This document shows, in pieces, positions 11,645 to 20,865 of a stretch of 64,000 nt of DNA. The translations under genes were made by a program, and so were the position numbers. Every line of letters starts with the position of its first letter. The stretch's first letter is position 1. The notes below the pieces were generated by a model. The model was not told where the DNA came from. It ran no database searches and saw only the letters and a list, made by a program, of their open reading frames with translations. The DNA is from Terribacillus aidingensis. Lineage in GTDB: Bacteria; Bacillota; Bacilli; Bacillales; Amphibacillaceae. Location: NCBI RefSeq assembly GCF_900215625.1, contig NZ_OBEK01000002.1:418676-482675 (forward strand), read 5' to 3'.

Positions 11645-11669
11645 AGCAGCGGCGAGCTGCTTCTTTTTT
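11643..11669 (+). terminator. Terminator of the response regulator/kinase/PepSY cluster
   Basis: GAAGCAGC and GCTGCTTC pair around GGCGA, followed by six T. Confidence 0.9.
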
Positions 11670-11740
11670 GTACCTGTTTTGGAAACCTTCGACAGACTGT
11701 ATCGTATAGATGCAGAAGAAGAAGGAAGGCGGTGTATCCG

Positions 11741-11911
11741 ATGTTTGGAAGAAAGCCTGTCTGCTTGAATTGTGACAAACAGATTAATACTGGTGACCTC
11801 GTCTATGTGAAAATGCGATATCAAAGTGAAAGGGAATGACAGAAATAACCGCATTCTTAAAGAAAAAGAATTTTTTTTTGTGAAGATCGCATTCAAAATC
11901 GCGATTGTTAG
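11741..11911 (+). pseudogene. Frameshifted small Cys-motif (zinc-ribbon-like) protein
   Basis: Behind a good ribosome site (GAAGGAAGGCGG) an ATG opens a frame reading MFGRKPVCLNCDKQINTGD then LVYVKMRYQSERE and stops at 11834. A second frame continues from ATG 11836 as MTEITAFLKKKNFF, and a third continues after the T9 run as CEDRIQNRDC. Joined with two one-base corrections, these make one protein of about 55 aa with CxxC at the start and Cys near the end. This resembles a small Bacillaceae family that reads KMRYPxRKGMTEI at the same place. Either the gene is truly broken or the T9 and GGGAA tracts hide sequencing errors. The normally expected second Cys of the C-terminal pair is Arg here. Confidence 0.5.
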
Positions 11912-11937
11912 TATTGGCGCGCTTCCACATCGCAGTG

Positions 11938-12507
11938 CTAGTTTACTAGCTTGTATGCATTACTTCCTGGAAGTTTCTTGATGTCATTCCAAGCTTCTAC
12001 AGCATCCTGGCGGCTTTTTTCACGATTATTCGGATCAGCAAAAAAGTCACGAATAAAGCGGTTATACTCAAACTGCGGCGCAATATTTTTCTTATACGTG
12101 GGACTTTTCTTACGGTTCTCCTCCTCGTGCCACGCCTCGACAACATCTTGATACGTTTTGCCAACATTGGTTTTAAAGTAATCCTGTATGTAAGCAGAAA
12201 AATGAAACGTAGGAATAACCGACTTAAAAAATGCGCGGACTTCTTGGCTGCAGCGGTGATTTTCCTCAATAACTGTTTCAGGACTTAATGCTGCTTGAGG
12301 AATCTTTTGCTTAACTTTTATCGTCTTTCGGATTGGTTTTTTAATTTCTCCGGTCTGGAGAAATACTTCAATTCTGTCGGAAATCTCTAGCTTTGAACCA
12401 GATGCACTGATAGCATGTTCTCTGCAAAAGTGCTGCAGTTCTTCTTTTAACCAGTAAAAGTCTTGAAAGTCTTGGATAGATATATCTTTTGTAAGTTCCG
12501 GTCGCAT
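11938..12507 (-). CDS. SAP-domain protein (DUF6434-like)
   Basis: A soluble basic protein of 189 aa. The N-terminal third is a SAP-like helix-extended-helix DNA/RNA-binding motif (LKEELQHFCREHAISASGSK, then LEISDRIEVFLQTGE). The C-terminal half carries two related segments, FKTNVGKTYQDVVEAWHEEE and FADPNNREKSRQDAVEAWND, typical of the DUF6434 region. The ATG at 12507 (MRPELTKD) is chosen because AAGGTGG lies ten bases upstream. The longer TTG start at 12516 would sit on top of that site. It probably binds nucleic acid; no pathway is known. It stands alone, convergent with the broken Cys-protein gene. Confidence 0.68.
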   Translation of the reverse strand: MRPELTKDISIQDFQDFYWLKEELQHFCREHAISASGSKLEISDRIEVFLQTGEIKKPIRKTIKVKQKIPQAALSPETVIEENHRCSQEVRAFFKSVIPTFHFSAYIQDYFKTNVGKTYQDVVEAWHEEENRKKSPTYKKNIAPQFEYNRFIRDFFADPNNREKSRQDAVEAWNDIKKLPGSNAYKLVN

Positions 12508-12639
12508 GAAAACCAAACCACCTTCGTCTTGTATCTACCTCTATTTTAGAACATTTGTTCCCTTTAATCAATAACTATCTAGAAATAATTTACATAAAAG
12601 GCGACAAACAATCAGTGAGTCAAGGAAAGGAGCAGGATT

Positions 12640-12912
12640 TTGCGGATATTAGTTTTGCTTTTAGCTATTCTGTTGGCAGGCTGCGCCCCAAGACCTACAC
12701 TAGAAGAATGCCATCAAGTAATGAATGGCTATCTGGATGCGACAGAAGATGAACTATATTTTCTTGTGTCGGAAGAGAAAACAGAATACGTACTAAGGGA
12801 TGCTGTCATACCGGATGCAGTTGAAATTGGCGATAAAATTTCTGTGCAATATACGAGTGTTCTGGAATCTTATCCGATGCAGCTTACTGTTTGTAAAGTG
12901 GAGGAGGGTTAA
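12640..12912 (+). CDS. Small lipoprotein of unknown function
   Basis: A 90-residue protein with a short signal sequence and lipobox LLAGC (Cys15), so it should be lipid-anchored on the outer face of the membrane. The mature part (about 75 aa) contains EECHQVMNGYLDATEDELYF and a small beta-rich tail; it matches no family I recognise. The start is TTG with AAGGAAAGGAG just upstream. It precedes the C45-type hydrolase gene by about 70 bases and could be co-transcribed. Confidence 0.62.
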   Translation: MRILVLLLAILLAGCAPRPTLEECHQVMNGYLDATEDELYFLVSEEKTEYVLRDAVIPDAVEIGDKISVQYTSVLESYPMQLTVCKVEEG

Positions 12913-12984
12913 GCATATCATTTCCCACAGCACTGTATTGTATTGGATAATAGGAGGACACTATAGAAAAAGAAGGGTTCTCCT

Positions 12985-14031
12985 ATGAAACAAATACAAT
13001 CAAGCGTGTTCACCTTTAGAGGATCGCATTACGACTTTGGCGTGATGCAAGGGGAACGTTTAAAAGATACACCTTTATACACCTATCAGCAAAAGCAGAA
13101 ACAGCGGAACCGCCGTCGTTACACAGTAGCTGCTGCGGATGCTTTTCGTATGTTCCGCAGCTATCATCCTGGCATTTATGAAGAGCTGACAGGATTGAGT
13201 GACGCGCTCGGCCTTTCCATCGAAGAGACATTGATGGATTATAGCGGCTTTCAGCAAGAGTATCGAATCAATTCCGGCTGCTCCATTGTTACCGGAAGTG
13301 ATTTTCTTGCCCGTAATTATGATTATCATCCAAAAACATATGAAGGCCGTTTCGTTTTGTTTCAGCCAGCAGATAAAGAATATTTTGCAACAATTGGTCC
13401 TTCCCAGCGGATTCTGGGCCGCATCGATGGGATGAACGAGAAAGGATTGACGATTGGATATAATTTTGTGCATCAGCGTTTTGCCGAAGAAGGCTTTATT
13501 TGCAACATGCTGGCACGAATCGTATTAGAAACATCTTCTACTACAGAAGAGGCGGTAGAAAAGCTGACAGCAATGCCGCATCGGCATTCGTTTAACTATG
13601 TTATAAACGATGCAGCTGGAACCCGCCGCGTAATAGAGGGAAGTCCGCGCGGAACGGCTGTAAAAAAAGCGCACTACAGTACGAATCATTTTGATGTGCT
13701 GACGAAAGAAAATCGTCATTATCTTGTCGACAGTGAGCGCCGCATGGATATTATTCAAAAACATCACCAAGAAGATATGGACGTAAAAGAAGGTTTCCAT
13801 CTTTTAAATGATCCGAAGTATGATGTTTTTTCCGACAGCTATCGCAACTGGGCAGGCACGATTCATACCTCTGTCTACAAACCAAAAGAACTGAAAATGG
13901 CTTTTGCTATCGGTCATCAAGAGCCAACCGAAATAGATTTTGCTAGCTGGATAAAAGGAAATAATTTGTCAATCAGCCAAATTACAGGTGAATTGGAGAC
14001 CGATGTTCGTATTCCGTATATGGGAGAATAA
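12985..14031 (+). CDS. C45-type N-terminal nucleophile amide hydrolase (acyl-CoA:6-APA acyltransferase family)
   Basis: A 348-residue member of the linear amide C-N hydrolase / peptidase C45 family, which matures by self-cleavage to expose an N-terminal Cys. The candidate nucleophile is Cys99 in NSGCSIVTG, followed by the family marks FLARNYDYHP, DGMNEKGLTIGYNFV, FNYVINDAAGTRRVIEGSP and YSTNHF. The region before Cys99 would be the propeptide, beginning with FRGSHYDFGVMQGERLK. Bacillus members are soluble acylase-like enzymes of unknown substrate. A strong terminator follows. Confidence 0.75.
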   Translation: MKQIQSSVFTFRGSHYDFGVMQGERLKDTPLYTYQQKQKQRNRRRYTVAAADAFRMFRSYHPGIYEELTGLSDALGLSIEETLMDYSGFQQEYRINSGCSIVTGSDFLARNYDYHPKTYEGRFVLFQPADKEYFATIGPSQRILGRIDGMNEKGLTIGYNFVHQRFAEEGFICNMLARIVLETSSTTEEAVEKLTAMPHRHSFNYVINDAAGTRRVIEGSPRGTAVKKAHYSTNHFDVLTKENRHYLVDSERRMDIIQKHHQEDMDVKEGFHLLNDPKYDVFSDSYRNWAGTIHTSVYKPKELKMAFAIGHQEPTEIDFASWIKGNNLSISQITGELETDVRIPYMGE

Positions 14032-14033
14032 AC

Positions 14034-14070
14034 AAAAAACCGCATTTACAATGGTAAGTGCGGTTTTCCT
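14034..14070 (+). terminator. Terminator of the C45-type hydrolase gene
   Basis: A 14-bp stem (14036-14049 with 14054-14067, one G-U pair) around AATG, with an A run before and a T run after. It could work in both directions. Confidence 0.85.
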
Positions 14071-14120
14071 GTTTTATAATAAAATATATGAATGCGCATA
14101 CATAAGAGGAGGGGTCATCT

Positions 14121-17100
14121 ATGCGGCGTACAGCAGAAACAAAGGAATTGTTCAGTCTGTCGGCATTGTATCAATTTTTTGAAGCAAAAAACGAAGCGCA
14201 GTTTAGCAGAAAAACACTTGATTTAGTCGAGAAAGCGGAAAATCAAACGGCTTTTATTTGTTTTACTGGCCATTTTTCTGCAGGGAAAAGTTCTCTTATT
14301 AACGCGCTGCTCGGCAGCCAAGTGCTGCCAGCCAGTCCGATTCCGACAAGCGCCAATATTGTAACAATCCAACAAGGTATCCCGCAAGTGGTTGCGTATG
14401 GCTCGGATGAGACAAAATATGAGCTGCCAGCTCCTTACCGAAAAGAAACCCTTGATACGTATTGCAGGAATAAAGATATCCGCAAAATTACTATACAAGA
14501 TGATAAAACTGGACTTCCAGAGCAACTTGCATTGATGGATACCCCTGGCATAGATGCCAGTGATGATGCAGATCGGTTTATGACCGAATCGGCATTGCAT
14601 TTGGTGGACAGTATGTTTTATGTGACGGATTATAATCATGTACAATCAGAAGTGAACCTGCTGTTTTTACAGGAGCTTTCAGCACAGCAGCAGCCGTTTT
14701 ATCTCATCGTTAACCAAATAGATAAACATCGCGAAGAGGAGCTGCCTTGGACGGATTTTCAAAATGGCGTGCGGATTGTATTTCAGCAATGGCAGATTAC
14801 ACCCGAAAACATCTTTTATACCACGTTAAAAGATCCAGCACATGCGCACAATCAGCTGAATGAAGTGAAACAAAAAATGCAGCAGCTGCTTACAGAGAAA
14901 GAACAGCTGCACAAAGCAGGTTTGGAACGGGGCAGACAGCGGCTGATTGAGCAATATCTGAAGGAAGCAAAGCAGCAAGCAGACGAAGAAACAGCAGCGC
15001 TGGAAGAACAGCTTCTTGAACTGATTGATGATCATACAAATGAAGCTGCTAATTGGCGAAACAAACTGCAAGCAGCAGAGGAAAATGGGCGGGAAACCAT
15101 TCAGCAGACGCTTAAAAATGCGAACTTAATGCCTTATGAAGTACGTGAATCGGCAGAGAAATACTTAGAGTCCACATTCCCTGACTTTAAAATTGGTCTC
15201 TTAAACAGTAAACGAAAAACAGCAGAAGAAAGAGAACGACGGCGTACTGAGACAGAGGAGCATATCCAAAAACAAATCGAAAAGCAGCTCATCTGGCGAT
15301 TGCGTGACAAGCTGATTGAATGGGCTGATCAGCATGATGTGTACAAGGAATCGGTACAAAAAATGCTGCAGGATTTTAAAGCAGACTTGCCAGCTGACCT
15401 GCTGGAGCAGCATATTCAGCAAGGTGCAAGTATGAATGGAACGTATACACTTGTTTATACAGCTGCTGTGCAGGATCATATTAAGCTAGCGTACAAAAAA
15501 GCGGCTCTTTCAGTAGTGGAAGCGGCTATTGCTACGACAGATACCGCTTTTGAACAAGCAGAACAGCTGGAAAAGCAGGAAAAACAAAAAGCAGCAGAAA
15601 ATGAACGTATCCAACAAAAAATAAACCAGCTTCAGCTTGACCTCAAAGAAATATCTGTGGACATAAACCAAACAGAGGACGATATGGAAACAGAAGCAAT
15701 CGACCAGGCGAAGCAAGCGATAGCGGACAGATATGAAGTGAAAAACAGTACAGATTTGCTGCGCACTGAAGCGGCTGCTAAACCAGCTGAACTTGAGCAG
15801 GAAGTGCAAGCTCAAACAGACTTGGAATCAAAGCTGCTACCCGAGGAAATGGCAAAGCATCTCGAAAAAGCTGCAGCTGCCCTCACGGAAGTGGAAGGCT
15901 TTCAATCTGCTATTGAAGATTTAAAGAATAGAAAAGAAAAATTAACGAATCAGGATTATACACTCGTTTTGTTTGGTGCCTTCAGTGCAGGAAAATCGTC
16001 ATTTGCCAATGCATTACTTGGAGAAAGTCTGCTGCCAGTATCGCCAAACCCGACAACCGCGTCCATTAATATGCTGAAACAGGCAACAAAGACGCATCCG
16101 CATCAAACTGTGGTCGTCAAGTGGAAATCACAGAACCACATAAAGGCAGATATCGAAAGTCTTAGCGGAAAACAGATCGACATGAAAACATTTTTGACAG
16201 AAAAACCATCAGACTTAGTGGAAGACAGAAGACATCAAAGCTTTATGCAAGCCGTCCAAACAGGTTACCAATTTGTGCAAACACAGCTAGGCTTTGAAGA
16301 GAAAATTCCATTTGAAAAGTTCAGCGAGCACGTCACAAGAGAATCCTTAAGTTGTTTTATTGAGCAAATTACCGTCTATTTGGACAATGCGTTTCTGAAG
16401 CAAGGTGTGACGCTGATTGACACACCAGGAGCTGACTCTATTAATGCACGCCACACAGATGTCACATTCCAATTCATGAAGCATGCGGATGCTATCTTGT
16501 TTGTTACGTATTACAATCATGCTTTCTCCAAAGCAGACGAACAAGTATTGCAGCAATTAGGAAAAGTGAAGGGTGCCTTGGAAAAGGACAATATGTTCTT
16601 TATCGTTAACGCCAGTGACTTAGCAAAGGATGAAGCGGAAAAAGACTACGTTACCAATTATGTTGCAGAAAATCTGGCAACCTTCCAAATCCGTCAGCCG
16701 CGACTCTTTGCTTTAAGCAGCTTACTAGGTTTGCAGGAGAAACAATCCGCCCAACAGCTGGATTCTGGACTAGGAAAACTGGAACGAGAGTTAAACAGCT
16801 TCATTCGTCATGAGCTGACGGATGTGATCATCGACAGTGCGGGAAAAGAACTGCAAAGACAATATATCCAGCTGCGTGCTTATGCGGATGCAATGGACTT
16901 GGATGAAAAATCCAAGCAAGAAAAAGTCCGCCAATACGAAGTGGAGCAGGAGGAAGTACTGGGCACAGTTAAAACGTATACACAGCCAGTATTCAAGCAA
17001 GCAATCAGTCAGCGGATAGAGAAGCAGCTGCACTATGTAAAAGAAAGACAGCTGCTGGAAGCAAACGATCTGTTCAAGCAATGCTTCAATCCTTCTCGTA

Positions 17101-17684
17101 TTAGAAGCAGCGGCGCTTCAGGCAGAGAGGAAGTCGGCCGTCAAATTATGGAATTCTCCCATCGAATTCGATTACAGCTGGAACAGGAGTATCGAGCCGT
17201 CACCATCCGTGTCGATAGAACTGTCCGAGATCAGTTGGAGCGTTGGCGGATTGGAGCAGAACAAACGGTACAAGACGTCAATGAAGCGTTAACGCTTGCT
17301 GCTGCAGCCGAAAACAGGCTGCCAGAAACAGCGCCACCCGAAAGACAGCTCACTTTCCAGCAGGCGGATCTCGCACGCATGCAAAAGCTATACCGAGGGG
17401 CAAAAGCATTTTTCCAAGGAAACGAAAAAGAAATGCTGAAAGAGGAGCTATTAAAGCTGCTTGATCCGATGCTGACGGACATTCTGAAAGACTATACCGC
17501 AGCTATGGAAAACCATTACAGTCAAATATGGCAAGCAGAAGAAAAACGAATGCAGAAGCAGGCTGTCAAGCAGCTGGCAGGCTATTATAGCGGCATGCTG
17601 CGCGCATTGACGGACACTTCTTCTAAACAAAAGCTTCAAGAAGCGCTGGAAACGTTTCAGTCATTATTGCGTACAAACGTTTGA
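14121..17684 (+). CDS. dynA: Two-headed bacterial dynamin DynA
   Basis: A 1187-residue dynamin-like GTPase, two dynamin units fused head to tail as in B. subtilis DynA (1193 aa), which tethers and fuses membranes and protects against membrane damage. The first GTPase P-loop is GHFSAGKSS (50-58) with DTPG at 140-143 and the NQID base-recognition motif after 190. The second P-loop is GAFSAGKSS (619-627) with DTPG near 767 and NASD after it. Each GTPase is followed by long Gln/Glu/Lys-rich coiled-coil helices forming the stalk, with a short hydrophobic paddle. GGAGGGG precedes the ATG. It is monocistronic. Confidence 0.93.
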   Translation: MRRTAETKELFSLSALYQFFEAKNEAQFSRKTLDLVEKAENQTAFICFTGHFSAGKSSLINALLGSQVLPASPIPTSANIVTIQQGIPQVVAYGSDETKYELPAPYRKETLDTYCRNKDIRKITIQDDKTGLPEQLALMDTPGIDASDDADRFMTESALHLVDSMFYVTDYNHVQSEVNLLFLQELSAQQQPFYLIVNQIDKHREEELPWTDFQNGVRIVFQQWQITPENIFYTTLKDPAHAHNQLNEVKQKMQQLLTEKEQLHKAGLERGRQRLIEQYLKEAKQQADEETAALEEQLLELIDDHTNEAANWRNKLQAAEENGRETIQQTLKNANLMPYEVRESAEKYLESTFPDFKIGLLNSKRKTAEERERRRTETEEHIQKQIEKQLIWRLRDKLIEWADQHDVYKESVQKMLQDFKADLPADLLEQHIQQGASMNGTYTLVYTAAVQDHIKLAYKKAALSVVEAAIATTDTAFEQAEQLEKQEKQKAAENERIQQKINQLQLDLKEISVDINQTEDDMETEAIDQAKQAIADRYEVKNSTDLLRTEAAAKPAELEQEVQAQTDLESKLLPEEMAKHLEKAAAALTEVEGFQSAIEDLKNRKEKLTNQDYTLVLFGAFSAGKSSFANALLGESLLPVSPNPTTASINMLKQATKTHPHQTVVVKWKSQNHIKADIESLSGKQIDMKTFLTEKPSDLVEDRRHQSFMQAVQTGYQFVQTQLGFEEKIPFEKFSEHVTRESLSCFIEQITVYLDNAFLKQGVTLIDTPGADSINARHTDVTFQFMKHADAILFVTYYNHAFSKADEQVLQQLGKVKGALEKDNMFFIVNASDLAKDEAEKDYVTNYVAENLATFQIRQPRLFALSSLLGLQEKQSAQQLDSGLGKLERELNSFIRHELTDVIIDSAGKELQRQYIQLRAYADAMDLDEKSKQEKVRQYEVEQEEVLGTVKTYTQPVFKQAISQRIEKQLHYVKERQLLEANDLFKQCFNPSRIRSSGASGREEVGRQIMEFSHRIRLQLEQEYRAVTIRVDRTVRDQLERWRIGAEQTVQDVNEALTLAAAAENRLPETAPPERQLTFQQADLARMQKLYRGAKAFFQGNEKEMLKEELLKLLDPMLTDILKDYTAAMENHYSQIWQAEEKRMQKQAVKQLAGYYSGMLRALTDTSSKQKLQEALETFQSLLRTNV

Positions 17685-17743
17685 TAGATGGCAAATAAGG
17701 TTACTGTATAACCAAAAGGAAATAGTCCAGGAGGTTAGCAGTT

Positions 17744-19246
17744 ATGAAGCAAACAAACAAGTTATTTTCAGATAAACCATCATCTTACTGGCGAAATTCC
17801 ACGGATATGCCGTCTTATCCTGTGCTTGAGAAGGATCTGGATACAGATGTATTGGTCATCGGTGCAGGAATTGCTGGTATTACGACAGCTTATGAACTGA
17901 CAAAACGAGGCCGCAGGGTTGTGCTGATTGAAGGGCGCGATCTTATTTCAGGAACTACTGGTTACACAACAAGTAAACTGACAGCACAGCATGATATTAT
18001 TTACCAAGGCTTGATTGAGCGATATGGGGAGGAAACAGCCAAGCAATATTTCCAAGCCAATCTGCAAGCCATCAACTACGTAAAAGATACAGCTGCTGAG
18101 CATGGAATCGATTGTGAATTTGAAGAGCAAGACGCTTATGTTTATACCCAGCTGGATGAAGGTACAGAAACAATTGAGAAAGAAGTCGAGGCGTACCGCA
18201 AGCTGCAAATTGACGGTTATTTAACCGATAAACTGCCGCTTGATATACCAATTAAAGCAGCAGCTGTTATGCGTCAGCAAGCGCAGTTTCATCCGGTAAA
18301 GTACTTGGCAGGACTGCTGAAAGAGATCGAGCTGCGCGGCGGCAGTATCTATGAACAAACGCTGGCAGTATCCTTTGACACTGAAGAGCGTCCAGTTGTT
18401 CACACAGAAAGCGGCTACTCCATCACAGCGAATAACGTTGTTAGTGCCACACATTTTCCATTGGAGCTTGAGAATCAATACTTTTCCTCCAACATGAACC
18501 CAAAAAACTCATACGGTATTGCAATCAAGTCGAAAAAGCCTTATCCAAAAGGTATGTACATTAGTCTTGAGTCTCCGAAACGATCGATTCGCAGCTTGAA
18601 AAAAGGCGAGGACCACTATGTGCTAGTCGGCGGAGAATCGCATGTGACAGGTGACGGTACTTCAGTGCTTGATCGCTATGAAAGAATCTATCAATTTGCG
18701 GACGAACAATTCGGAGTAGAAGAGCTGTATGAGCATTGGTCCAGTCATGATTTGCTCACGACTGACCAGCTGCCATTTGTCGGCAAAGTGAGTGATGAAG
18801 CACCAGGTGTGTATACGGCAACTGGATTCGGAAAATGGGGCTTATCCAACGGTGTAGCAGCTGCAACCTTGCTAGCGGATTTGATTGATGGAAAAGAAAA
18901 TGCGTTTGCTGATCTTTACAAAATCGGCCGTGAAATGGAAGAAGCAGAAGCTGCTAGTTTCGGAGAAGATGACGTTGATCGAATCAGTAATGAAAAAGTT
19001 GTCCAGCCGGATGATTTGCCAAACGGGAAAGGCGCTCTTTTAGAGAAAGACGGCCAAACGATGGCTTATTACCGCGATGACGAGGGCAGTCTGCATGAAA
19101 TGAACGCAAGCTGCACCCATAACGGGTGCCCCGTCGCATGGAATGATGCGGATCATACGTGGGATTGCTCTTGTCACGGCTCGCGTTTTACAGCTGTCGG
19201 AGAAGTGGTAGAAGGTCCAGCCATTCGGGATTTGGATAGAGAATAA
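17744..19246 (+). CDS. FAD-dependent oxidoreductase with C-terminal Rieske [2Fe-2S] domain (YhfW-like)
   Basis: A 500-residue two-domain redox protein. Residues 30-400 form a DAO-type FAD domain (VLVIGAGIAGITTAYEL dinucleotide loop at the start, then SGTTGYTTSKLTAQHD, and YTATGFGKWGLSNG near the C-terminal FAD contact). Residues about 420-500 form a Rieske domain with cluster ligands in CTHNGC and CSCHGS. The same fusion is known in Bacillaceae as YhfW; donor and acceptor are unknown. It has its own AGGAGG site 59 bases after dynA and ends in a strong terminator. Confidence 0.88.
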   Translation: MKQTNKLFSDKPSSYWRNSTDMPSYPVLEKDLDTDVLVIGAGIAGITTAYELTKRGRRVVLIEGRDLISGTTGYTTSKLTAQHDIIYQGLIERYGEETAKQYFQANLQAINYVKDTAAEHGIDCEFEEQDAYVYTQLDEGTETIEKEVEAYRKLQIDGYLTDKLPLDIPIKAAAVMRQQAQFHPVKYLAGLLKEIELRGGSIYEQTLAVSFDTEERPVVHTESGYSITANNVVSATHFPLELENQYFSSNMNPKNSYGIAIKSKKPYPKGMYISLESPKRSIRSLKKGEDHYVLVGGESHVTGDGTSVLDRYERIYQFADEQFGVEELYEHWSSHDLLTTDQLPFVGKVSDEAPGVYTATGFGKWGLSNGVAAATLLADLIDGKENAFADLYKIGREMEEAEAASFGEDDVDRISNEKVVQPDDLPNGKGALLEKDGQTMAYYRDDEGSLHEMNASCTHNGCPVAWNDADHTWDCSCHGSRFTAVGEVVEGPAIRDLDRE

Positions 19247-19257
19247 GGGAAAACGAA

Positions 19258-19289
19258 TAGACTGCTAGGTATTGCTGGCAGTCTTTTTG
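19258..19289 (+). terminator. Terminator of the FAD/Rieske gene
   Basis: GACTGCTAG and CTGGCAGTC (9 bp, one G-U) around GTATTG, followed by five T. Confidence 0.9.
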
Positions 19290-19369
19290 CTGTGACTGTT
19301 TGCAAGAAGTTTGGTAATGAAGATTTCGTGCAGAAAAGATGAAGTGACAGTTAGTATATCTGATAACAC

Positions 19370-19399
19370 TTACAAATTATGGGTTATGCATGATATAAT
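19370..19399 (+). promoter_or_regulatory. Candidate sigma-A promoter
   Basis: TTACAA at 19370-19375 and a perfect TATAAT at 19394-19399, spacing 18. It may drive the 44-codon frame and the PH-domain and phosphatase genes. Confidence 0.55.
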
Positions 19400-19462
19400 T
19401 TATTCGGGTCATACGATGAATGGAGTTACAACAAAGATGAGATTAACAATGGCTTCTTATTG

Positions 19463-19597
19463 ATGCAGACACTATTCATCGTTATAGATGATACATCTCT
19501 GGAACCGAACACAAATCTCATTGGCAATTTCGCGCAAGTAATCAACACGCAGCTGTTCACAGAATATATCAGACTGTATGAAAATCCTTATTTTTAA
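19463..19597 (+). CDS. Possible 44-residue peptide
   Basis: An ATG frame reading MQTLFIVIDDTSLEPNTNL, then IGNFAQVINTQLF and a TAA stop. Composition is protein-like and it lies 60 bases after a good promoter. There is no clear ribosome site, and a short ATG frame just upstream (19437) ends where this begins. It may be a fragment of a decayed gene. I recognise no family. Confidence 0.25.
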   Translation: MQTLFIVIDDTSLEPNTNLIGNFAQVINTQLFTEYIRLYENPYF

Positions 19598-19747
19598 AAT
19601 AATCACTTTCTTAGCAGTACTTCACATTGTATTTACCTCCATTAAAGACATCGTTTCTTGTATAACTCCCAACAGAGACTAGCTCATCAAGTACGTCTAA
19701 GCGACTCTATCTACTTTACAAACCTCAATTAGAGGGTGGTATATTTC

Positions 19748-20188
19748 ATGATTTTTCGCTCTAAAGTGGATGCCTTTTTTGTGAATTTTATTTTAATCGT
19801 ATTGGCTATCGTTGCCTTATCGTGTTTCTGGCCGCTTGTGTTTATGAAGGGGGTTACCTGGTTAGCAGCATTCCTTATGACAGCATCATTCTCCCTTATC
19901 GTGAGTATACTTGTGTGGTCCATTTTTTCTATTAAATATGCTTTTTGTGAGAAACACTTATTCGTGAAAGGCGGACCATTCCGAAGTCGAATTTCTTACG
20001 GCGATATAACGAAAGTAGACCCAACAAAAGATATATTTACAGGTTATCGTATCTTGTCATCTAGAGATGCATTAGAAATATGCTATAAAACAGGTATAGC
20101 TGGAAGTGTGAAAATATCACCAGAACATAAAAAAGAATTTATTAGTGAGTTGCAAAAACGCTGTCCGCACGTGCGTTTTCGTGAATAA
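19748..20188 (+). CDS. Membrane protein with bacterial PH-like domain (SunI/YyaB type)
   Basis: A 146-residue protein with two membrane helices in the first 60 residues, then a cytoplasmic bacterial PH-like domain (LFVKGGPFRSRISYGDITKV and a C-terminal VKISPEHKKEFISELQKRCP). This matches the YyaB/SunI PH-domain family, where SunI gives self-immunity to a bacteriocin; no bacteriocin gene is visible here. The ATG at 19748 is chosen because AGAGGGTGG lies nine bases upstream. An in-frame start four codons earlier overlaps that site. The phosphatase gene follows within 30 bases. Confidence 0.7.
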   Translation: MIFRSKVDAFFVNFILIVLAIVALSCFWPLVFMKGVTWLAAFLMTASFSLIVSILVWSIFSIKYAFCEKHLFVKGGPFRSRISYGDITKVDPTKDIFTGYRILSSRDALEICYKTGIAGSVKISPEHKKEFISELQKRCPHVRFRE

Positions 20189-20218
20189 ACACAAAGCAAG
20201 CAACATATGGAGGAAGCG

Positions 20219-20785
20219 ATGCAAACATTTATTTATATGGTAAGACACGGTGATTCTCCTAAAAACGGGAATGAAAGAACAAGAGGTTTAACGGAGAAAG
20301 GTTACTTAGATGCGCAAAGAGTGACGGCATTATTAGCAGACGAAGGAATAGATATTGTTGCATCAAGTCCGTATACACGTTCTATATTAACAGTTAATGA
20401 GATAGCGCTTCATATAAACAAAGAAGTTCTCGTTTATGAAGGTTTAAAGGAAAGAAAATTCTCAGCTGAAGAAAATCGAGTAGGAGATAAAGAATTGATT
20501 CCGCTATTGGAGAAGTCATTTAGGGATGCAAGCTTCACTTTAAAGGGCGCAGAATCTAATGCTGATTGTCAGAAAAGAGCGGTAAGCGTTTTGTTAGAAC
20601 TGTTAGAAACTTTTCAAGGTAAAAAAGTCGTAATAGGTACCCATGGAGCTGTAATGACATTGATGATGGGCTACTTTGACCGCAGCTATGGATTAGAGTT
20701 TTTACATAGCACGACAAAACCGGATGTGTATAAACTGGAATTCAAAGAGCAAGAATTAATAAGCGTTCAACGATTATGTACGTAA
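20219..20785 (+). CDS. Histidine phosphatase family protein
   Basis: A 188-residue phosphoglycerate-mutase-like phosphatase. The catalytic RHG motif is VRHGDS near the N-terminus and the second catalytic His is in IGTHGAVMTLMMG. SSPYTRSILTVNEIA is the usual phosphate-pocket Arg segment. The substrate is unknown. The ATG at 20219 follows GGAGGAAG directly; an in-frame ATG at 20207 lies upstream of that site. It is probably co-transcribed with the PH-domain gene and ends at a 13-bp hairpin shared with the convergent lyase gene. Confidence 0.8.
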   Translation: MQTFIYMVRHGDSPKNGNERTRGLTEKGYLDAQRVTALLADEGIDIVASSPYTRSILTVNEIALHINKEVLVYEGLKERKFSAEENRVGDKELIPLLEKSFRDASFTLKGAESNADCQKRAVSVLLELLETFQGKKVVIGTHGAVMTLMMGYFDRSYGLEFLHSTTKPDVYKLEFKEQELISVQRLCT

Positions 20786-20807
20786 ATTATGTCACTTATG
20801 AAACGAA

Positions 20808-20841
20808 ACACCCTATTGCCAATATATCGGCAATAGGGTGT
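20808..20841. terminator. Convergent (bidirectional) terminator hairpin
   Basis: A perfect 13-bp stem (20808-20820 with 20829-20841) around an 8-base loop, between two converging genes. It lacks a clean T run on either side. Confidence 0.65.
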
Positions 20842-20865
20842 CAGCAGAGAGACTCCGACACTATA

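Larger units (their letters stand above)
19290..19747. other. Intergenic region with a promoter and a 44-codon frame
   Basis: About 460 bases. A good promoter (19370-19399) points right. A 44-codon frame (19463-19597) follows it. The rest shows no gene. Confidence 0.5.
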
